Shown piece after piece: positions 38,647 to 50,797 of a stretch of 64,000 bases of DNA. The first letter of the stretch is position 1. Every line of letters begins with the position of its first letter. Below the pieces are notes generated by a model. The model was given only the letters and a program-made list of their open reading frames with translations, made no database searches and was not told the DNA's origin. The translations under genes were made by a program, and so were the position numbers. The DNA comes from Actinobacillus suis ATCC 33415 (GTDB lineage: Bacteria; Pseudomonadota; Gammaproteobacteria; Enterobacterales; Pasteurellaceae): contig NZ_CP009159.1 in the NCBI RefSeq assembly GCF_000739435.1, positions 310,001 to 374,000 on the forward strand, in the 5' to 3' direction.

Positions 38647-40197
38647 ATGCTTTTTCTTAAACAAGCGGTCAAATTTTTGCGATTTTTTGCAATTTGCACA
38701 GTAGGTGCTGGGTTACTGTCTGCCTGCGATCAAAAAAGTAAGCAACCACAAGTCGTACAAACAAAATCACCGGAAATGCCAATTCGTGATCGAAGTATAT
38801 TGAAGCGTGCTGTGTATGCAGAGCGTTTGAGGCTAGATACTCACTTTATCCAAACGGCAGATGAAGCTGCGTTTGCTCGAGATATTTTTGCTGGTTTGGT
38901 TGAGTTTAATGAAAAAGGAGTGGTTGTTCCGGCTCTCGCAAAAAATTGGTTTAGTGAAAATAATAAAGATTGGCTATTCATTCTTGATGACAGTGCTAAA
39001 TGGTCAAATGGTGAAAGCGTAACGGCAGATGATTTTGTAGCTAGCTGGCAGCGTTTAGCTGATCCTAAAAACGTTGCTCCTCTTGCACCTTACCTAACTT
39101 ATATGGGGATAGAAAATGCTAAAGAAATTGCTGAAGGGAAAAAGCCGGTTAGCGAATTAGGTATAAAAGCGTTAAATTCGCATAGCTTACAGATTAAGCT
39201 AACTAAGCCAAATGCGCAATTAGTGAAAATGTTAGGACATTCCGCTTTATTGCCAACTTTTAAAGGTGAAGCGCCGAAACTTAATACTTTGGCCACGAGC
39301 GGCGCTTATCATATTGCGGAAATGAGTGATAGATCTGCGAAATTACAAGCGGTTAAAAACGGCTTGGATTTTGCGAAAGTGGAGCATTATGCGATCAGCG
39401 ATTTGCAAGCAATTAAGCAATTTGATGTGATTGAAAATCCATTGCAGAGTCAGCAGCATAATATTTGGGAATTCCCTCGCTTATGTACTTATTACTATGA
39501 GTTTAATTTTGCCGATCCGCAATTGAAGAAAAAAGAAGTACGCCAAGCGTTGAAAGCAATCGTGCTTTCTGCACGTATTCCACATTTATACGGCGTGGCT
39601 AATTTCTCTGTATTACCAAGGAATATGCAGGCTTCTGTGACTCGTCAATGGGCGCCGGTAGTGGTTGAACCATTATTAGCTCAAGCCGGAATTAACGTGC
39701 AGAATCCGCTAAAACTTACGCTGCTGTATGATGATCATGGCAGACACAGCGTGATTGCAAACCAAATGGTACGTACTTTAGGAGAGTCTGATCTATTACA
39801 GATCCAGCCGCAAGGGGTAAGCTGGGAACAATTTTTGGCATTAAGAGAGCAAAAAGCGTTTCAATTAAGCCGTTCCGGTTGGTGTGCCGAGTATGCGGAT
39901 CCGCTACCGTTCTTATTACATTTCCACTCAAAAAGTCCGGATAATAAGAGCAATTATGCTAATGCCATGGTGGATAAACAGTTAGAACAATTGCAGAACG
40001 AGAAATTATCGGAAGAGCAGCGCCAACAACTTATTCAGAGTATTGTTCAGCAATTAGAGCAAGATGTAGCGATTTTGCCTATGTTCCAATATCATCGCAA
40101 AGTTGCGTTAGACTCCACCATTTTAGGTATTGATCTACATAACGATAGCGAAGTAATTTATAGTAAACATTTATATCGAATGAAGCCCAAGGATTAA
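38647..40197 (+). CDS. Family 5 (oligopeptide-type) substrate-binding lipoprotein
   Basis: 516 residues of the OppA/DppA superfamily. A lipobox LLSAC (Cys27) marks a lipoprotein. Conserved stretches include DFVASWQRLADPKN, the FARDIFAGLVEFNEKG strand and LSRSGWCAEYADPLPFL near the hinge. Permease and ATPase genes are not adjacent, so it either serves a distant transporter or binds ligand for another purpose; peptide is the default guess. Its signal peptide (KQAVKFLRFFA) is encoded by an uptake sequence. It starts 13 bp after the marC-like gene. Confidence 0.85.
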   Translation: MLFLKQAVKFLRFFAICTVGAGLLSACDQKSKQPQVVQTKSPEMPIRDRSILKRAVYAERLRLDTHFIQTADEAAFARDIFAGLVEFNEKGVVVPALAKNWFSENNKDWLFILDDSAKWSNGESVTADDFVASWQRLADPKNVAPLAPYLTYMGIENAKEIAEGKKPVSELGIKALNSHSLQIKLTKPNAQLVKMLGHSALLPTFKGEAPKLNTLATSGAYHIAEMSDRSAKLQAVKNGLDFAKVEHYAISDLQAIKQFDVIENPLQSQQHNIWEFPRLCTYYYEFNFADPQLKKKEVRQALKAIVLSARIPHLYGVANFSVLPRNMQASVTRQWAPVVVEPLLAQAGINVQNPLKLTLLYDDHGRHSVIANQMVRTLGESDLLQIQPQGVSWEQFLALREQKAFQLSRSGWCAEYADPLPFLLHFHSKSPDNKSNYANAMVDKQLEQLQNEKLSEEQRQQLIQSIVQQLEQDVAILPMFQYHRKVALDSTILGIDLHNDSEVIYSKHLYRMKPKD

Positions 40198-40200
40198 TCG

Positions 40201-41298
40201 ATGAATCAACTTAACGAACAGCAATTAAGTGAAATTAAATTTATCTTACAAAATTTCACTCACCCTACCTTGCAAAAAGACTTAATCGCATTGAATGCGT
40301 TTAAAAAAGCGGAATTAGGCGCAGGCATTTTGCGTTTGGAATTTACCATGCCGTTTGCTTGGAATAGCGGTTTTGAAGCATTGAAAGCGGAAACAGAAGC
40401 AAAACTCAAACAAGTTACCGGTGTAAATGAGGTAAAATGGATCTTAAATTACCAAATTGCAACCTTAAAACGTGCCAATAACCATCCGGCAGTAAATGGT
40501 GTAAAAAATATTATTGCGGTTACTTCAGGCAAAGGCGGTGTAGGTAAATCGACCACCTCAGTAAATCTTGCATTAGCATTAAAAGCGCAAGGCGCAAAAG
40601 TGGGCATTTTAGATGCGGATATTTACGGCCCGTCAATTCCGCATATGTTAGGCGCTCAGGATCAGCGTCCTACTTCTCCGGACAACAAACACATTACCCC
40701 GATTGAAGTTTACGGTATTCAATCAAACTCAATCGGTTATTTAATGGCAGAAGATAATGCCACCATTTGGCGTGGACCAATGGCAAGTTCTGCACTAAGC
40801 CAGTTATTGAATGAGACGTGGTGGACTGAGCTGGATTATCTTGTGATTGATATGCCGCCGGGTACCGGTGATATTCAGCTTACCCTTTCGCAACAAATTC
40901 CGGTAACCGGTGCGGTAGTAGTTACAACGCCACAGGATATTGCGTTATTAGATGCAATTAAAGGCATTTCAATGTTCCAAAAAGTGTCGGTGCCAGTATT
41001 AGGTGTTATTGAAAATATGAGTGTACATATTTGCCAAAATTGCGGTCACCATGAAGATATTTTCGGCACCGGCGGAGCGGAGAAAGTGGCGAAAAAATAC
41101 GGCACGCAAGTATTAGGTCAAATGCCGTTACACATTCGCTTACGTCAAGATTTGGATGCCGGTACACCGACTGTTGTTGCGGCACCGGAACATGAAACTA
41201 GCCAAGCGTATATCGAATTAGCGGCAAAAGTCGCTTCAGAATTATACTGGCAAGGTTCGGTTATTCCGTCTGAAATTATGATTCGTGAAGTGAAATAA
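40201..41298 (+). CDS. mrp: Iron-sulfur cluster carrier ATPase Mrp/ApbC
   Basis: 365-residue P-loop NTPase that binds and hands on Fe-S clusters. An N-terminal MIP18-like domain (about 1-95) precedes the deviant Walker A GKGGVGKSTTSVNLALAL, with DADIYGPSIPHMLG, YLVIDMPPGTGDIQLTL and the cluster-binding CxxC in HICQNCGHHEDIFG. It begins 3 bp after the lipoprotein stop, so it is co-transcribed. The inverted uptake pair after it ends the unit. Confidence 0.95.
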   Translation: MNQLNEQQLSEIKFILQNFTHPTLQKDLIALNAFKKAELGAGILRLEFTMPFAWNSGFEALKAETEAKLKQVTGVNEVKWILNYQIATLKRANNHPAVNGVKNIIAVTSGKGGVGKSTTSVNLALALKAQGAKVGILDADIYGPSIPHMLGAQDQRPTSPDNKHITPIEVYGIQSNSIGYLMAEDNATIWRGPMASSALSQLLNETWWTELDYLVIDMPPGTGDIQLTLSQQIPVTGAVVVTTPQDIALLDAIKGISMFQKVSVPVLGVIENMSVHICQNCGHHEDIFGTGGAEKVAKKYGTQVLGQMPLHIRLRQDLDAGTPTVVAAPEHETSQAYIELAAKVASELYWQGSVIPSEIMIREVK

Positions 41299-41328
41299 AC
41301 CCGTTCACTAACAACCACATAAAATAAA

Positions 41329-41376
41329 ACAAGCGGTAGGATTTGCAGAAAAATTTGCAAATCCTACCGCTTGTCT
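41329..41376 (+). terminator. Perfect inverted uptake pair after mrp
   Basis: Perfect 19-bp arms (41329-41347 and 41356-41374) with the uptake core at the outer ends, among the longest perfect stems in the window, followed by CTT. Confidence 0.8.
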
Positions 41377-41422
41377 TATTATAGTTAGAAATAGCTCTCG
41401 ATAGGGCTAATCATGATTTAAA

Positions 41423-41454
41423 ATATAAAAAAAGCACTCGACGGAGTCGAGTGC
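41423..41454 (-). terminator. Terminator of the gal-lac operon
   Basis: GCACTCGAC and GTCGAGTGC form a perfect 9-bp stem. On the minus strand it is followed by TTTTTTTATATTTT, about 65 bp past the lacZ stop. Confidence 0.9.
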
Positions 41455-41519
41455 CAGTTAAGAGAGTAATTCAGACCTGTTATTGACGAGGTCATCTTCA
41501 GTCTATTTTCGTCGTTAAA

Positions 41520-44549
<3,030 letters not shown>

Positions 44550-45518
44550 TTAAAAGTGAAAGGTATAACGAATATCGTGTTTATAGTGTTCGCCCGCTTT
44601 GGTGATGCCACCGAATTTTGCCAGTTCAGCTTGGTTTGGCGAATCAGGGAAAAACTCCGGTTCTAAAGCAACGCCAGCATAGTCTTGATGAGTTGAACCG
44701 TTCAGATTCGGTTGCCCGCCAAGCCAATTCCCTGAATAACATTGCAACGCCGGCATTGAGGTATTGAGTTCAAGGCTAAGATCTTCAACGGTTAAACAAG
44801 CGGTCGGTTTTGAGGAATTTTTTACTAATTTGAAAGCGTGATCATAGCCTTTTACCAACTGTTGATCGGTATCTTTCAGCAAGTCTTGCCCGATAGGTTT
44901 AGGCGTTGAAAAATCGAAGCCGGTGTGAGCCACCGCTTTAAACGGTAAAATCGGGATACCGTCTGCGCCGACTGGTAAATATTCGTCTGCATTAATCATC
45001 AGTTGATGCGAAAGTACATTATCGCTACCAAGTAAATTGAAATAAGCGTGATTGGTAAAGCAGAGTGGGGTATCTTGATTGGCGGTTGCGTCAATTTCAA
45101 TTTCGACTTCTTTTCCATGCAAACGATAAGTAACAACGGCATGAACTTCACCTCCGAACCCTTCCTCGCCATCTGCAAAAACTCGGCTGAATTTGACCGC
45201 TTGCGGATCAATTTGCTCCGCTTGCCAAACTTGCTTATCCGCCCCTTTTACACCACCATGTAAGCTATGTTCGCCATTATTTTTTGCCAATGTGTAGGTT
45301 TTGCCGTCAAGCCGATATTCGGCATTAGCAATACGATTGGCATAGCGTCCGCAGGTTGCACCGAAATAAGCGGTCTGATTTTGCCAATTTTTTGCAGAGG
45401 TAGTGATTAACACTTCTCGTTCGCCTTTCGGGTGTTTAACTACACAAGAAAGCCAAGATGCACCTAAATCGGAAAGGGTAATTTTGAGGAATGAGTTTTC
45501 GAGGGTAAATGTTTTCAT
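44550..45518 (-). CDS. galM: Aldose 1-epimerase (mutarotase)
   Basis: GalM interconverts beta- and alpha-galactose, so that the product of LacZ can be used by GalK. The 322 residues have GATCGRYANRIANAEYRLDGK, the catalytic His in CFTNHAYFNLLGSD and the catalytic Glu in GVALEPEFFPDSPN. It is third in the operon. The 63-bp gap to galK holds a small CACGGAA hairpin. Confidence 0.95.
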   Translation of the reverse strand: MKTFTLENSFLKITLSDLGASWLSCVVKHPKGEREVLITTSAKNWQNQTAYFGATCGRYANRIANAEYRLDGKTYTLAKNNGEHSLHGGVKGADKQVWQAEQIDPQAVKFSRVFADGEEGFGGEVHAVVTYRLHGKEVEIEIDATANQDTPLCFTNHAYFNLLGSDNVLSHQLMINADEYLPVGADGIPILPFKAVAHTGFDFSTPKPIGQDLLKDTDQQLVKGYDHAFKLVKNSSKPTACLTVEDLSLELNTSMPALQCYSGNWLGGQPNLNGSTHQDYAGVALEPEFFPDSPNQAELAKFGGITKAGEHYKHDIRYTFHF

Positions 45519-45544
45519 AGTTCATATCCCAAGCAGAGGGAAAG

Positions 45545-45564
45545 TCACGGAAAATCTTCCGTGA
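45545..45564. repeat. Small CACGGAA hairpin between galK and galM
   Basis: TCACGGA and TCCGTGA pair around a 6-base loop; a further half-copy (TTTCCGTGAA) follows. It resembles the long repeat at 7664-7723. Confidence 0.55.
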
Positions 45565-45581
45565 TTTCCGTGAATTAAACA

Positions 45582-46736
45582 TTAAATAAGATGAACGCCG
45601 TCACAAGCGGTACAAAGGTGGAAAGTTTCTTTAATACCGGTTTGTTTTTCATAATTATCGGCAATGAGTTGGCGTAAATGTTCTACTTTTTCATTTGGTA
45701 CTAAACAAACAATACAACCACCGAAGCCACCACCAGTCATACGTGCGCCGCCATTTTTACCGATCGCCACTTGTGCCAGTTCGACTAAGTAATCAATTTC
45801 CGGAATGGTAATTTCGAAATCATCACGCATAGAGTCGTGAGACCCGGCCATTAATTGACCGAGTTTGACCATATCATTTGCTTTTAAAGCTTCAACCGCT
45901 TCTAATACACGCTGATTTTCGCTGATGATATGTTTTGCACGTTTATAGGCAAGCTCATTTTCTGCTTGTAGCTCCGCCGCTCGCTCGATAAATTGCGCAG
46001 GTGTGACATCTCGTAATGCTTTCACACCGAAGAATTTAGCAGCAAATTCACATTCCTGACGGCGACTGTTATATTCACCGGTCACTAAATCGTGTTTGAC
46101 GTTAGAATTGATGATCGCAATCGAATAGCCGTGCGGTACCGGTGTCGGGGTAATGTCTAGCGAACGGCAATCAATCATAATTAATTGATCTTTTTGTCCG
46201 AGCGCCGAGGTGAGTTGATCCATATTGCCGCAGTTTGCGCCAACGAATTTATTTTCAGCTTCTTGTCCGATTAAGGCGATTTTCGCCAAACTAAGTGGCA
46301 AATCACCTAACACTTGTGCGGTTTTACCGATTGAAATTTCTAATGCGGCAGAAGAACTTAAACCGGAAGACATCGGTACGTCACTGGTCATTGCTAAATC
46401 CGCACCTTGTTTAAACTCCGGACATTTCGCCTGAATATATTTCACCACGCCACGTACGTAATTCGCCCATTTGTGTTCGGACGGTTCAATCGGTTGGCTA
46501 AGGTCGAACTCATCTTGTTGGTTAATATCGATCGCATAGACTCGCCAAACCGAATCGTCACGTTTACTAAAGCTGGCAGCCATACCGTAGTTAATTGCAC
46601 AAGGCATTACAAAGCCGTCATTGTAATCGGTGTGTTCACCGATAATATTGACTCGTCCCGGAGCAAATACGGTTTGAGCAGCCGAATAGCCGTAATGCTC
46701 GGCAAATTTTTGTATCGCAAGTTGTTGTGGTTTCAT
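45582..46736 (-). CDS. galK: Galactokinase
   Basis: GalK phosphorylates alpha-galactose to galactose-1-phosphate. The GHMP-kinase signatures are [19 protein letters not shown] at the start, [12 protein letters not shown] for the nucleotide site and [19 protein letters not shown] near the end; 384 residues matches the family. It starts 16 bp after galT. Confidence 0.97.
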   Translation of the reverse strand: MKPQQLAIQKFAEHYGYSAAQTVFAPGRVNIIGEHTDYNDGFVMPCAINYGMAASFSKRDDSVWRVYAIDINQQDEFDLSQPIEPSEHKWANYVRGVVKYIQAKCPEFKQGADLAMTSDVPMSSGLSSSAALEISIGKTAQVLGDLPLSLAKIALIGQEAENKFVGANCGNMDQLTSALGQKDQLIMIDCRSLDITPTPVPHGYSIAIINSNVKHDLVTGEYNSRRQECEFAAKFFGVKALRDVTPAQFIERAAELQAENELAYKRAKHIISENQRVLEAVEALKANDMVKLGQLMAGSHDSMRDDFEITIPEIDYLVELAQVAIGKNGGARMTGGGFGGCIVCLVPNEKVEHLRQLIADNYEKQTGIKETFHLCTACDGVHLI

Positions 46737-46752
46737 AGTCTCGGTCTCTTTT

Positions 46753-47802
46753 CTATTTATCTTTATAGTGAACGCTGTCGCTCACCGCATTTAATCTTTC
46801 TGCCGCTTGTTCCGGTGTCAGGTCTCGCTGGCTTTCCGCCATCATCTCATAGCCGACCATAAATTTACGTACAGTGGCAGAACGTAACAACGGTGGATAG
46901 AAATGAGCGTGTAGCTGCCAATGTTCATTATCACTTTCATTAAACGGTGCAAAATGGAAACCCATTGAATACGGGAAACTGATATTAAATAAGTTATCGT
47001 AGCGAGTGGTTAGCTTTTTAAGTGCGAGAGCTAAATCCGCTCGTTCGGCTTCGTTTAAATCGGTAATTCGCTTAAAGTACTTACGTTTTGGTAACAGTAA
47101 AGTTTCAAACGGCCAAGCCGCCCAGTAAGGCACTACGGCAATCCAATCTTCAGTTTCTACCACAATACGTTCTTTTTTAGTTAATTCACGGTCCGCATAA
47201 TCCAGTAATAATGGGCGGCCGTATTGAGCAAAGTAATTCGCCTGACACTCGTCTTCAATCGCAATTTCGTTTGGTAAGAAATTACTTGCCCAAATTTGAC
47301 CGTGCGGATGTGGGTTAGAACAGCCCATCATCGCCCCTTTGTTTTCAAAAATTTGTACCCATTGATAACGGCTTTTTAATTCATTAGCTTGTTCTTGCCA
47401 AACTTGTACGACTTGCTCTATTTCAGCCACCGAAAGTTGCGGTAAGGTTTTACTATGGTCGGGTGAGAAACAAATCACACGGCTTTCGCCTTGAGTATGT
47501 GAAATTTGGAAAAGCGGATCAGAATTGGTTTCCGGAGCAGGAGTATCCGGCAATAGTGCCGAGAAATCGTTTTTAAATACGAAAGGTTTTGTATAAGCAG
47601 GATTTTGCTCGCCGGTAATGCGTTTATTGCTTGGGCAAAGGTAGCAAGTCGGATCATAACTTGGTTTATCGTCAGCAACCGTTTCTTCTTGCTGACCTTG
47701 CCACGGGCGTTTTGCACGATGTGGTGAAACGAGAATCCATTGATTTTTTAATGGATTAAAACGGCGGTGAGGGTGATCATTTAGGATAAATTGCTCGCTC
47801 AT
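46753..47802 (-). CDS. galT: Galactose-1-phosphate uridylyltransferase
   Basis: GalT swaps UMP between UDP-glucose and galactose-1-phosphate. The 349 residues have the catalytic His-Pro-His in [13 protein letters not shown] (nucleophile His167) and zinc ligands in CYLC (53/56). I start at the ATG at 47802 ([18 protein letters not shown]), preceded by GGAG; an upstream ATG 25 codons earlier would lie inside the CRP box. It is first in the operon. galE is not in the window. Confidence 0.97.
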   Translation of the reverse strand: MSEQFILNDHPHRRFNPLKNQWILVSPHRAKRPWQGQQEETVADDKPSYDPTCYLCPSNKRITGEQNPAYTKPFVFKNDFSALLPDTPAPETNSDPLFQISHTQGESRVICFSPDHSKTLPQLSVAEIEQVVQVWQEQANELKSRYQWVQIFENKGAMMGCSNPHPHGQIWASNFLPNEIAIEDECQANYFAQYGRPLLLDYADRELTKKERIVVETEDWIAVVPYWAAWPFETLLLPKRKYFKRITDLNEAERADLALALKKLTTRYDNLFNISFPYSMGFHFAPFNESDNEHWQLHAHFYPPLLRSATVRKFMVGYEMMAESQRDLTPEQAAERLNAVSDSVHYKDK

Positions 47803-47835
47803 GTAGAATTGCTCCAATTTAAGTTTTGTTATCGG

Positions 47836-47841
47836 AGTATA
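47836..47841 (-). promoter_or_regulatory. -10 element of the galT promoter
   Basis: Minus-strand TATACT. If +1 is at 47829, the CRP box is centred at -41.5, exactly the class II position. The leader would be about 27 bases. Confidence 0.7.
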
Positions 47842-47862
47842 ACCGACAATTTGAACTAAGGA

Positions 47863-47878
47863 TGTGATTCTGATCACA
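47863..47878. promoter_or_regulatory. Perfect CRP box of the gal-lac operon
   Basis: TGTGATTCTGATCACA is a perfect TGTGA-N6-TCACA CRP site centred 68 bp before the galT start. Confidence 0.88.
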
Positions 47879-47927
47879 GAAGCCGATTTTAGCTTACTGT
47901 TTTCTTTATCTTAATTGAATACTCAAA

Positions 47928-47941
47928 TGTTAACGTTACCA
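47928..47941. promoter_or_regulatory. LacI/GalR-type operator candidate
   Basis: TGTTAACGTTACCA is a palindrome around a central CG with one mismatched pair, flanked by AAA and TTT so that 20 bp are nearly symmetric. This is the usual shape of a LacI/GalR-family operator. Confidence 0.55.
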
Positions 47942-47972
47942 TTTGGTTTTTTAAAGAAAAAATTCTAAAAAA

Positions 47973-47988
47973 TGTGAGAAAGATCACG
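47973..47988. promoter_or_regulatory. CRP-like box on the RTX-gene side
   Basis: TGTGAGAAAGATCACG matches TGTGA-N6-TCACA except for the last base. It lies about 180 bp before the RTX gene start. TATAGA at 48020-48025 could be the -10. Confidence 0.65.
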
Positions 47989-48165
47989 CTTTTTTTGCAA
48001 GTGTAAATAGTGTGTAAATTATAGAGAATGATTTATTTTTTTGTAGGAAAATTGGTCTAAGCCTGATCGGTTCAAGATGTACCAGTAGTGGTCAGGCTGG
48101 CGTTTTGCATAAGTATTCTATACAGTGCGAGCGTTCTTATTCCACTTTATACATAAGGAGTGTAT

Positions 48166-49305
48166 ATGGCTTTCGATATCTTTAATTACTGGGGTAATTT
48201 TGATCCGATCAGACCTAATAGACCTGTAGTTGATGAATCAAATGATCCCGTAGGCCCTGTTCAGCTGTTACAACAATTTGTGATCGATGATGATCAGGCT
48301 ACATTAGTATTAATTAATGAATGGGTAGCACCGCCGAGCTATCGTGATCGTATTGTGTTTGATGATATTAGCGGTGGTCGTTTACTACTTGTAAATAACG
48401 ACGGTAGCTATCGTGAAATCAATGATTCAGATAATAACAACTGGGCATTCAGAGAATTAAGAAATACAGAGCATAACCGCCTTTATTTCTTACCGGATAA
48501 TCCTAGCTCTGAAGATACGAGAATCCATGTAAAACTTCATGTGGAACCGAATAACTCAAATGTTGTGGATGTTCATGACGTTTATAATACGAATTATTCG
48601 ATCCATTTTGATGTTCAGGATATCGCTTCAAGCAGTCCGGTTAAATTTGGTACGGATTATGCGGATAGTCTGTATGGCACACGTGAAAGCGATACGATCC
48701 ATGGCTTAAATGGTAATGATTTTATTATGGGCGAAGCTGGTGATGATGTGATCACCGGTGGTGCTGGTAATGATCGTTTATTAGGTGGCTATGGTGATGA
48801 TACATTATATGGCTCAGAGGGTGCTGACTGGCTAAATGGTGGTAATGGTAACGACTTCCTTTATGGTGGTGCAGGTAATGATACTTACTACTTCTATAAA
48901 GGCGCCGGCCGTGATGAAATCTTCGATGTTGAAGGTGAAAATACCTTACAATTTGCGAATGGTATTCGCCCTCAGGATATCACTATTGATGCGACAACAA
49001 ATGATTTAGGTAATGTAAGTTGGCATATTCGTGTGAATGGTACGGATGATCAGGTTTTCATTTATGATCAATATTCAAATGGCGGTAAAACAATCGGTGT
49101 GAACAAATTTATCTTCGGTAATGATTTCTTCACAACGGAAGAGATCTCCGATATGTTCGGTTTACCGGAAGTACCTGTATTAGAAGCGGAAAATCCAGAA
49201 CCTAACTTTGTTATTGAAGTAGCTGGCTATAACGATCTCATGATTCCAATTGCGGAAATCTCACCGATCACTTATCCAGAATATGCTAACTCATTCATGT
49301 TCTAA
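48166..49305 (+). CDS. Small RTX (calcium-binding repeat) protein
   Basis: 379 residues. An N-terminal part (1-160) is of unrecognised type and beta-rich. Residues about 162-240 are eight tandem RTX nonapeptides (GTRESDTI, GLNGNDFI, GEAGDDVI, GGAGNDRL, GGYGDDTL, GSEGADWL, GGNGNDFL, GGAGNDTY), which bind calcium in a beta-roll. An HCBP-related segment follows (about 245-320, LQFANGIRPQDITID...DQVFIYDQY). There is no Sec signal and no hydrophobic toxin domain, and no type I exporter genes are nearby. The start at 48166 has an AAGGAG site. It may be secreted, but that is inferred. Confidence 0.85.
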   Translation: MAFDIFNYWGNFDPIRPNRPVVDESNDPVGPVQLLQQFVIDDDQATLVLINEWVAPPSYRDRIVFDDISGGRLLLVNNDGSYREINDSDNNNWAFRELRNTEHNRLYFLPDNPSSEDTRIHVKLHVEPNNSNVVDVHDVYNTNYSIHFDVQDIASSSPVKFGTDYADSLYGTRESDTIHGLNGNDFIMGEAGDDVITGGAGNDRLLGGYGDDTLYGSEGADWLNGGNGNDFLYGGAGNDTYYFYKGAGRDEIFDVEGENTLQFANGIRPQDITIDATTNDLGNVSWHIRVNGTDDQVFIYDQYSNGGKTIGVNKFIFGNDFFTTEEISDMFGLPEVPVLEAENPEPNFVIEVAGYNDLMIPIAEISPITYPEYANSFMF

Positions 49306-49338
49306 TTGTAGCTATGTAATATAGTTAGTCATATAAGA

Positions 49339-49395
49339 AAGCGGTCTAATTTCGCGAAGAATTTGCAAATTCTTGCTGAAACTAGACCGCTTGTT
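49339..49395. terminator. Inverted uptake pair between the RTX gene and qseC
   Basis: AAGCGGTCTA and TAGACCGCTT form the outer stem and AGAATTT/AAATTCT an inner stem, between convergent genes. Confidence 0.75.
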
Positions 49396-49417
49396 ATTTG
49401 GAAATGACTGAATTTGC

Positions 49418-50797
49418 TTAGAAGAAAATTTCAGCCTTTAACCCACCCATTTCACTACGACTCAATTTCAATCCAAAACGATGTAATTCGACAATGCGTT
49501 TAATGATTGAAATACCTAAGCCGCTACCTTTTTCATCTTGACTGGATTGAATCGGACGATCGACCGGACGGTAAAACGGCTGACCCAGTTTAGCCAAATC
49601 TTCATCACTCACCCCATTGCCGTTATCTTCTACGACGAGACTATTCGTTGATAACGTAATCTTGATGAGACTTTGTTCCGGCGTATAGTTAATCGCATTA
49701 TCAATCAGATTTCGCAGCACTAAATTAAGCAATAATATCTTTCCTAACTGCGCTTGAGGTTCAGCTTGCAAATCAACAATGATTTCCGACCGCTTGTTTT
49801 CAGCTTGTTGGTAAAGCTGACTAACATTAGTTTCTATCAATTTTCGCCAATTAATCGGTTCCAATTGATCTAGTTCGGTTAAATTTTCCAAACGAGAAAG
49901 CGTGAGTAACTGCTCAATCAATTGCGCAATACGGTCGATACTATTTGTCATATTTTGTAGCGCTTTACCGTGCTCAATCGGATCGTCTAATGTCATTTGC
50001 GCTATCTCGGTTTGAATTCGCAAGCCAGCAAGCGGGCTACGCAATTCATGTGCTGCATCCGAAGTGAAACGTCTTTCCCGATTGAACATTGTTTGCGTGC
50101 GCTCAAAATAATGATTGAGATTATTGACCAACGGAATAATTTCACTGGGTAATTGTGCCGTACTAATCGCTTTGAGCTCGTCCGGCTTACGCAATGCAAC
50201 ATCATTTTCCAGTCGTTTTAAGCTGATAAATTCACGGTGAATAATCCATAAAATCGCTAAGATTGTCATCGGAAAACCGAATAACCAGCTCCAAGACTGC
50301 GAGATAATCGTTTTATTAATTAAATCGTTTCGATAATCAATTTCTTGCCCTACTGCAATATAAACATCATTATCTTTTAGCCAATAAATGCGCCAAATAT
50401 CAATATCTTGTTCATCATCAATCTCATCATCTGCTTCTGTCAGCTGAATGTTCTGAAAACCTTCTACCGGTGTGAACGTAAAAAATTGTCCATCACGGCC
50501 ATCATTAATAATTTGCTCGCCTTTATCAGTAAAAATTGCAAAGGCCAGCGCATCATCATCGACATCTGCTTGATAAAATCCACCTTTATTCTGGACGGTA
50601 TGAAAGCCTTCGGCAATATTTGATGAAGCTAAACGTTCGGCAAAGAAAATTTGCTGCGAGTCGAATAATTCATTAATTTCTTTATGTAACACGCGCCATT
50701 CAATCATCGCAGAAATAAGCCAAATCAGCAGTGATATCCCAGAAAGTGCAACGAGCAAGCGGTATTTTAAGCTACGATTTTTTAATACTTTAGCCAT
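49418..50797 (-). CDS. qseC: Sensor histidine kinase QseC
   Basis: 459-residue membrane sensor. Two membrane segments (about 14-33 and 165-185) enclose a periplasmic domain (to about 160). The H-box is FTSDAAHELRSPLAGLR, followed by the N-box LVLRNLIDNAINYTPE and ATP-lid motifs VEDNGNGV and GSGLGISIIKRI. In Pasteurellaceae QseC responds to catecholamines or iron. Its start overlaps the qseB stop by 8 bases, so the two are translated together. Confidence 0.94.
   Translation of the reverse strand: MAKVLKNRSLKYRLLVALSGISLLIWLISAMIEWRVLHKEINELFDSQQIFFAERLASSNIAEGFHTVQNKGGFYQADVDDDALAFAIFTDKGEQIINDGRDGQFFTFTPVEGFQNIQLTEADDEIDDEQDIDIWRIYWLKDNDVYIAVGQEIDYRNDLINKTIISQSWSWLFGFPMTILAILWIIHREFISLKRLENDVALRKPDELKAISTAQLPSEIIPLVNNLNHYFERTQTMFNRERRFTSDAAHELRSPLAGLRIQTEIAQMTLDDPIEHGKALQNMTNSIDRIAQLIEQLLTLSRLENLTELDQLEPINWRKLIETNVSQLYQQAENKRSEIIVDLQAEPQAQLGKILLLNLVLRNLIDNAINYTPEQSLIKITLSTNSLVVEDNGNGVSDEDLAKLGQPFYRPVDRPIQSSQDEKGSGLGISIIKRIVELHRFGLKLSRSEMGGLKAEIFF

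Larger units (their letters stand above)
47803..48165. promoter_or_regulatory. Divergent control region between galT and the RTX gene
   Basis: This 363-bp gene-free stretch holds, left to right, the galT -10 (47836-47841), a perfect CRP box (47863-47878), a LacI/GalR-type palindrome (47928-47941), a second CRP-like box (47973-47988) and a possible stem (48060-48098). I see no small gene in it. Confidence 0.7.

Noticed and set aside
46407..46862. 151-codon open frame opposite galK-galT
   Set aside because: It crosses the galT/galK junction on the other strand and has no ribosome site. Both real genes are certain.
48166..49305. Full RTX toxin such as ApxIV or a fragment of it
   Set aside because: The gene is complete with its own ribosome site, start and stop, and lacks a pore-forming or acylation region. 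No neighbouring toxin sequence is visible.
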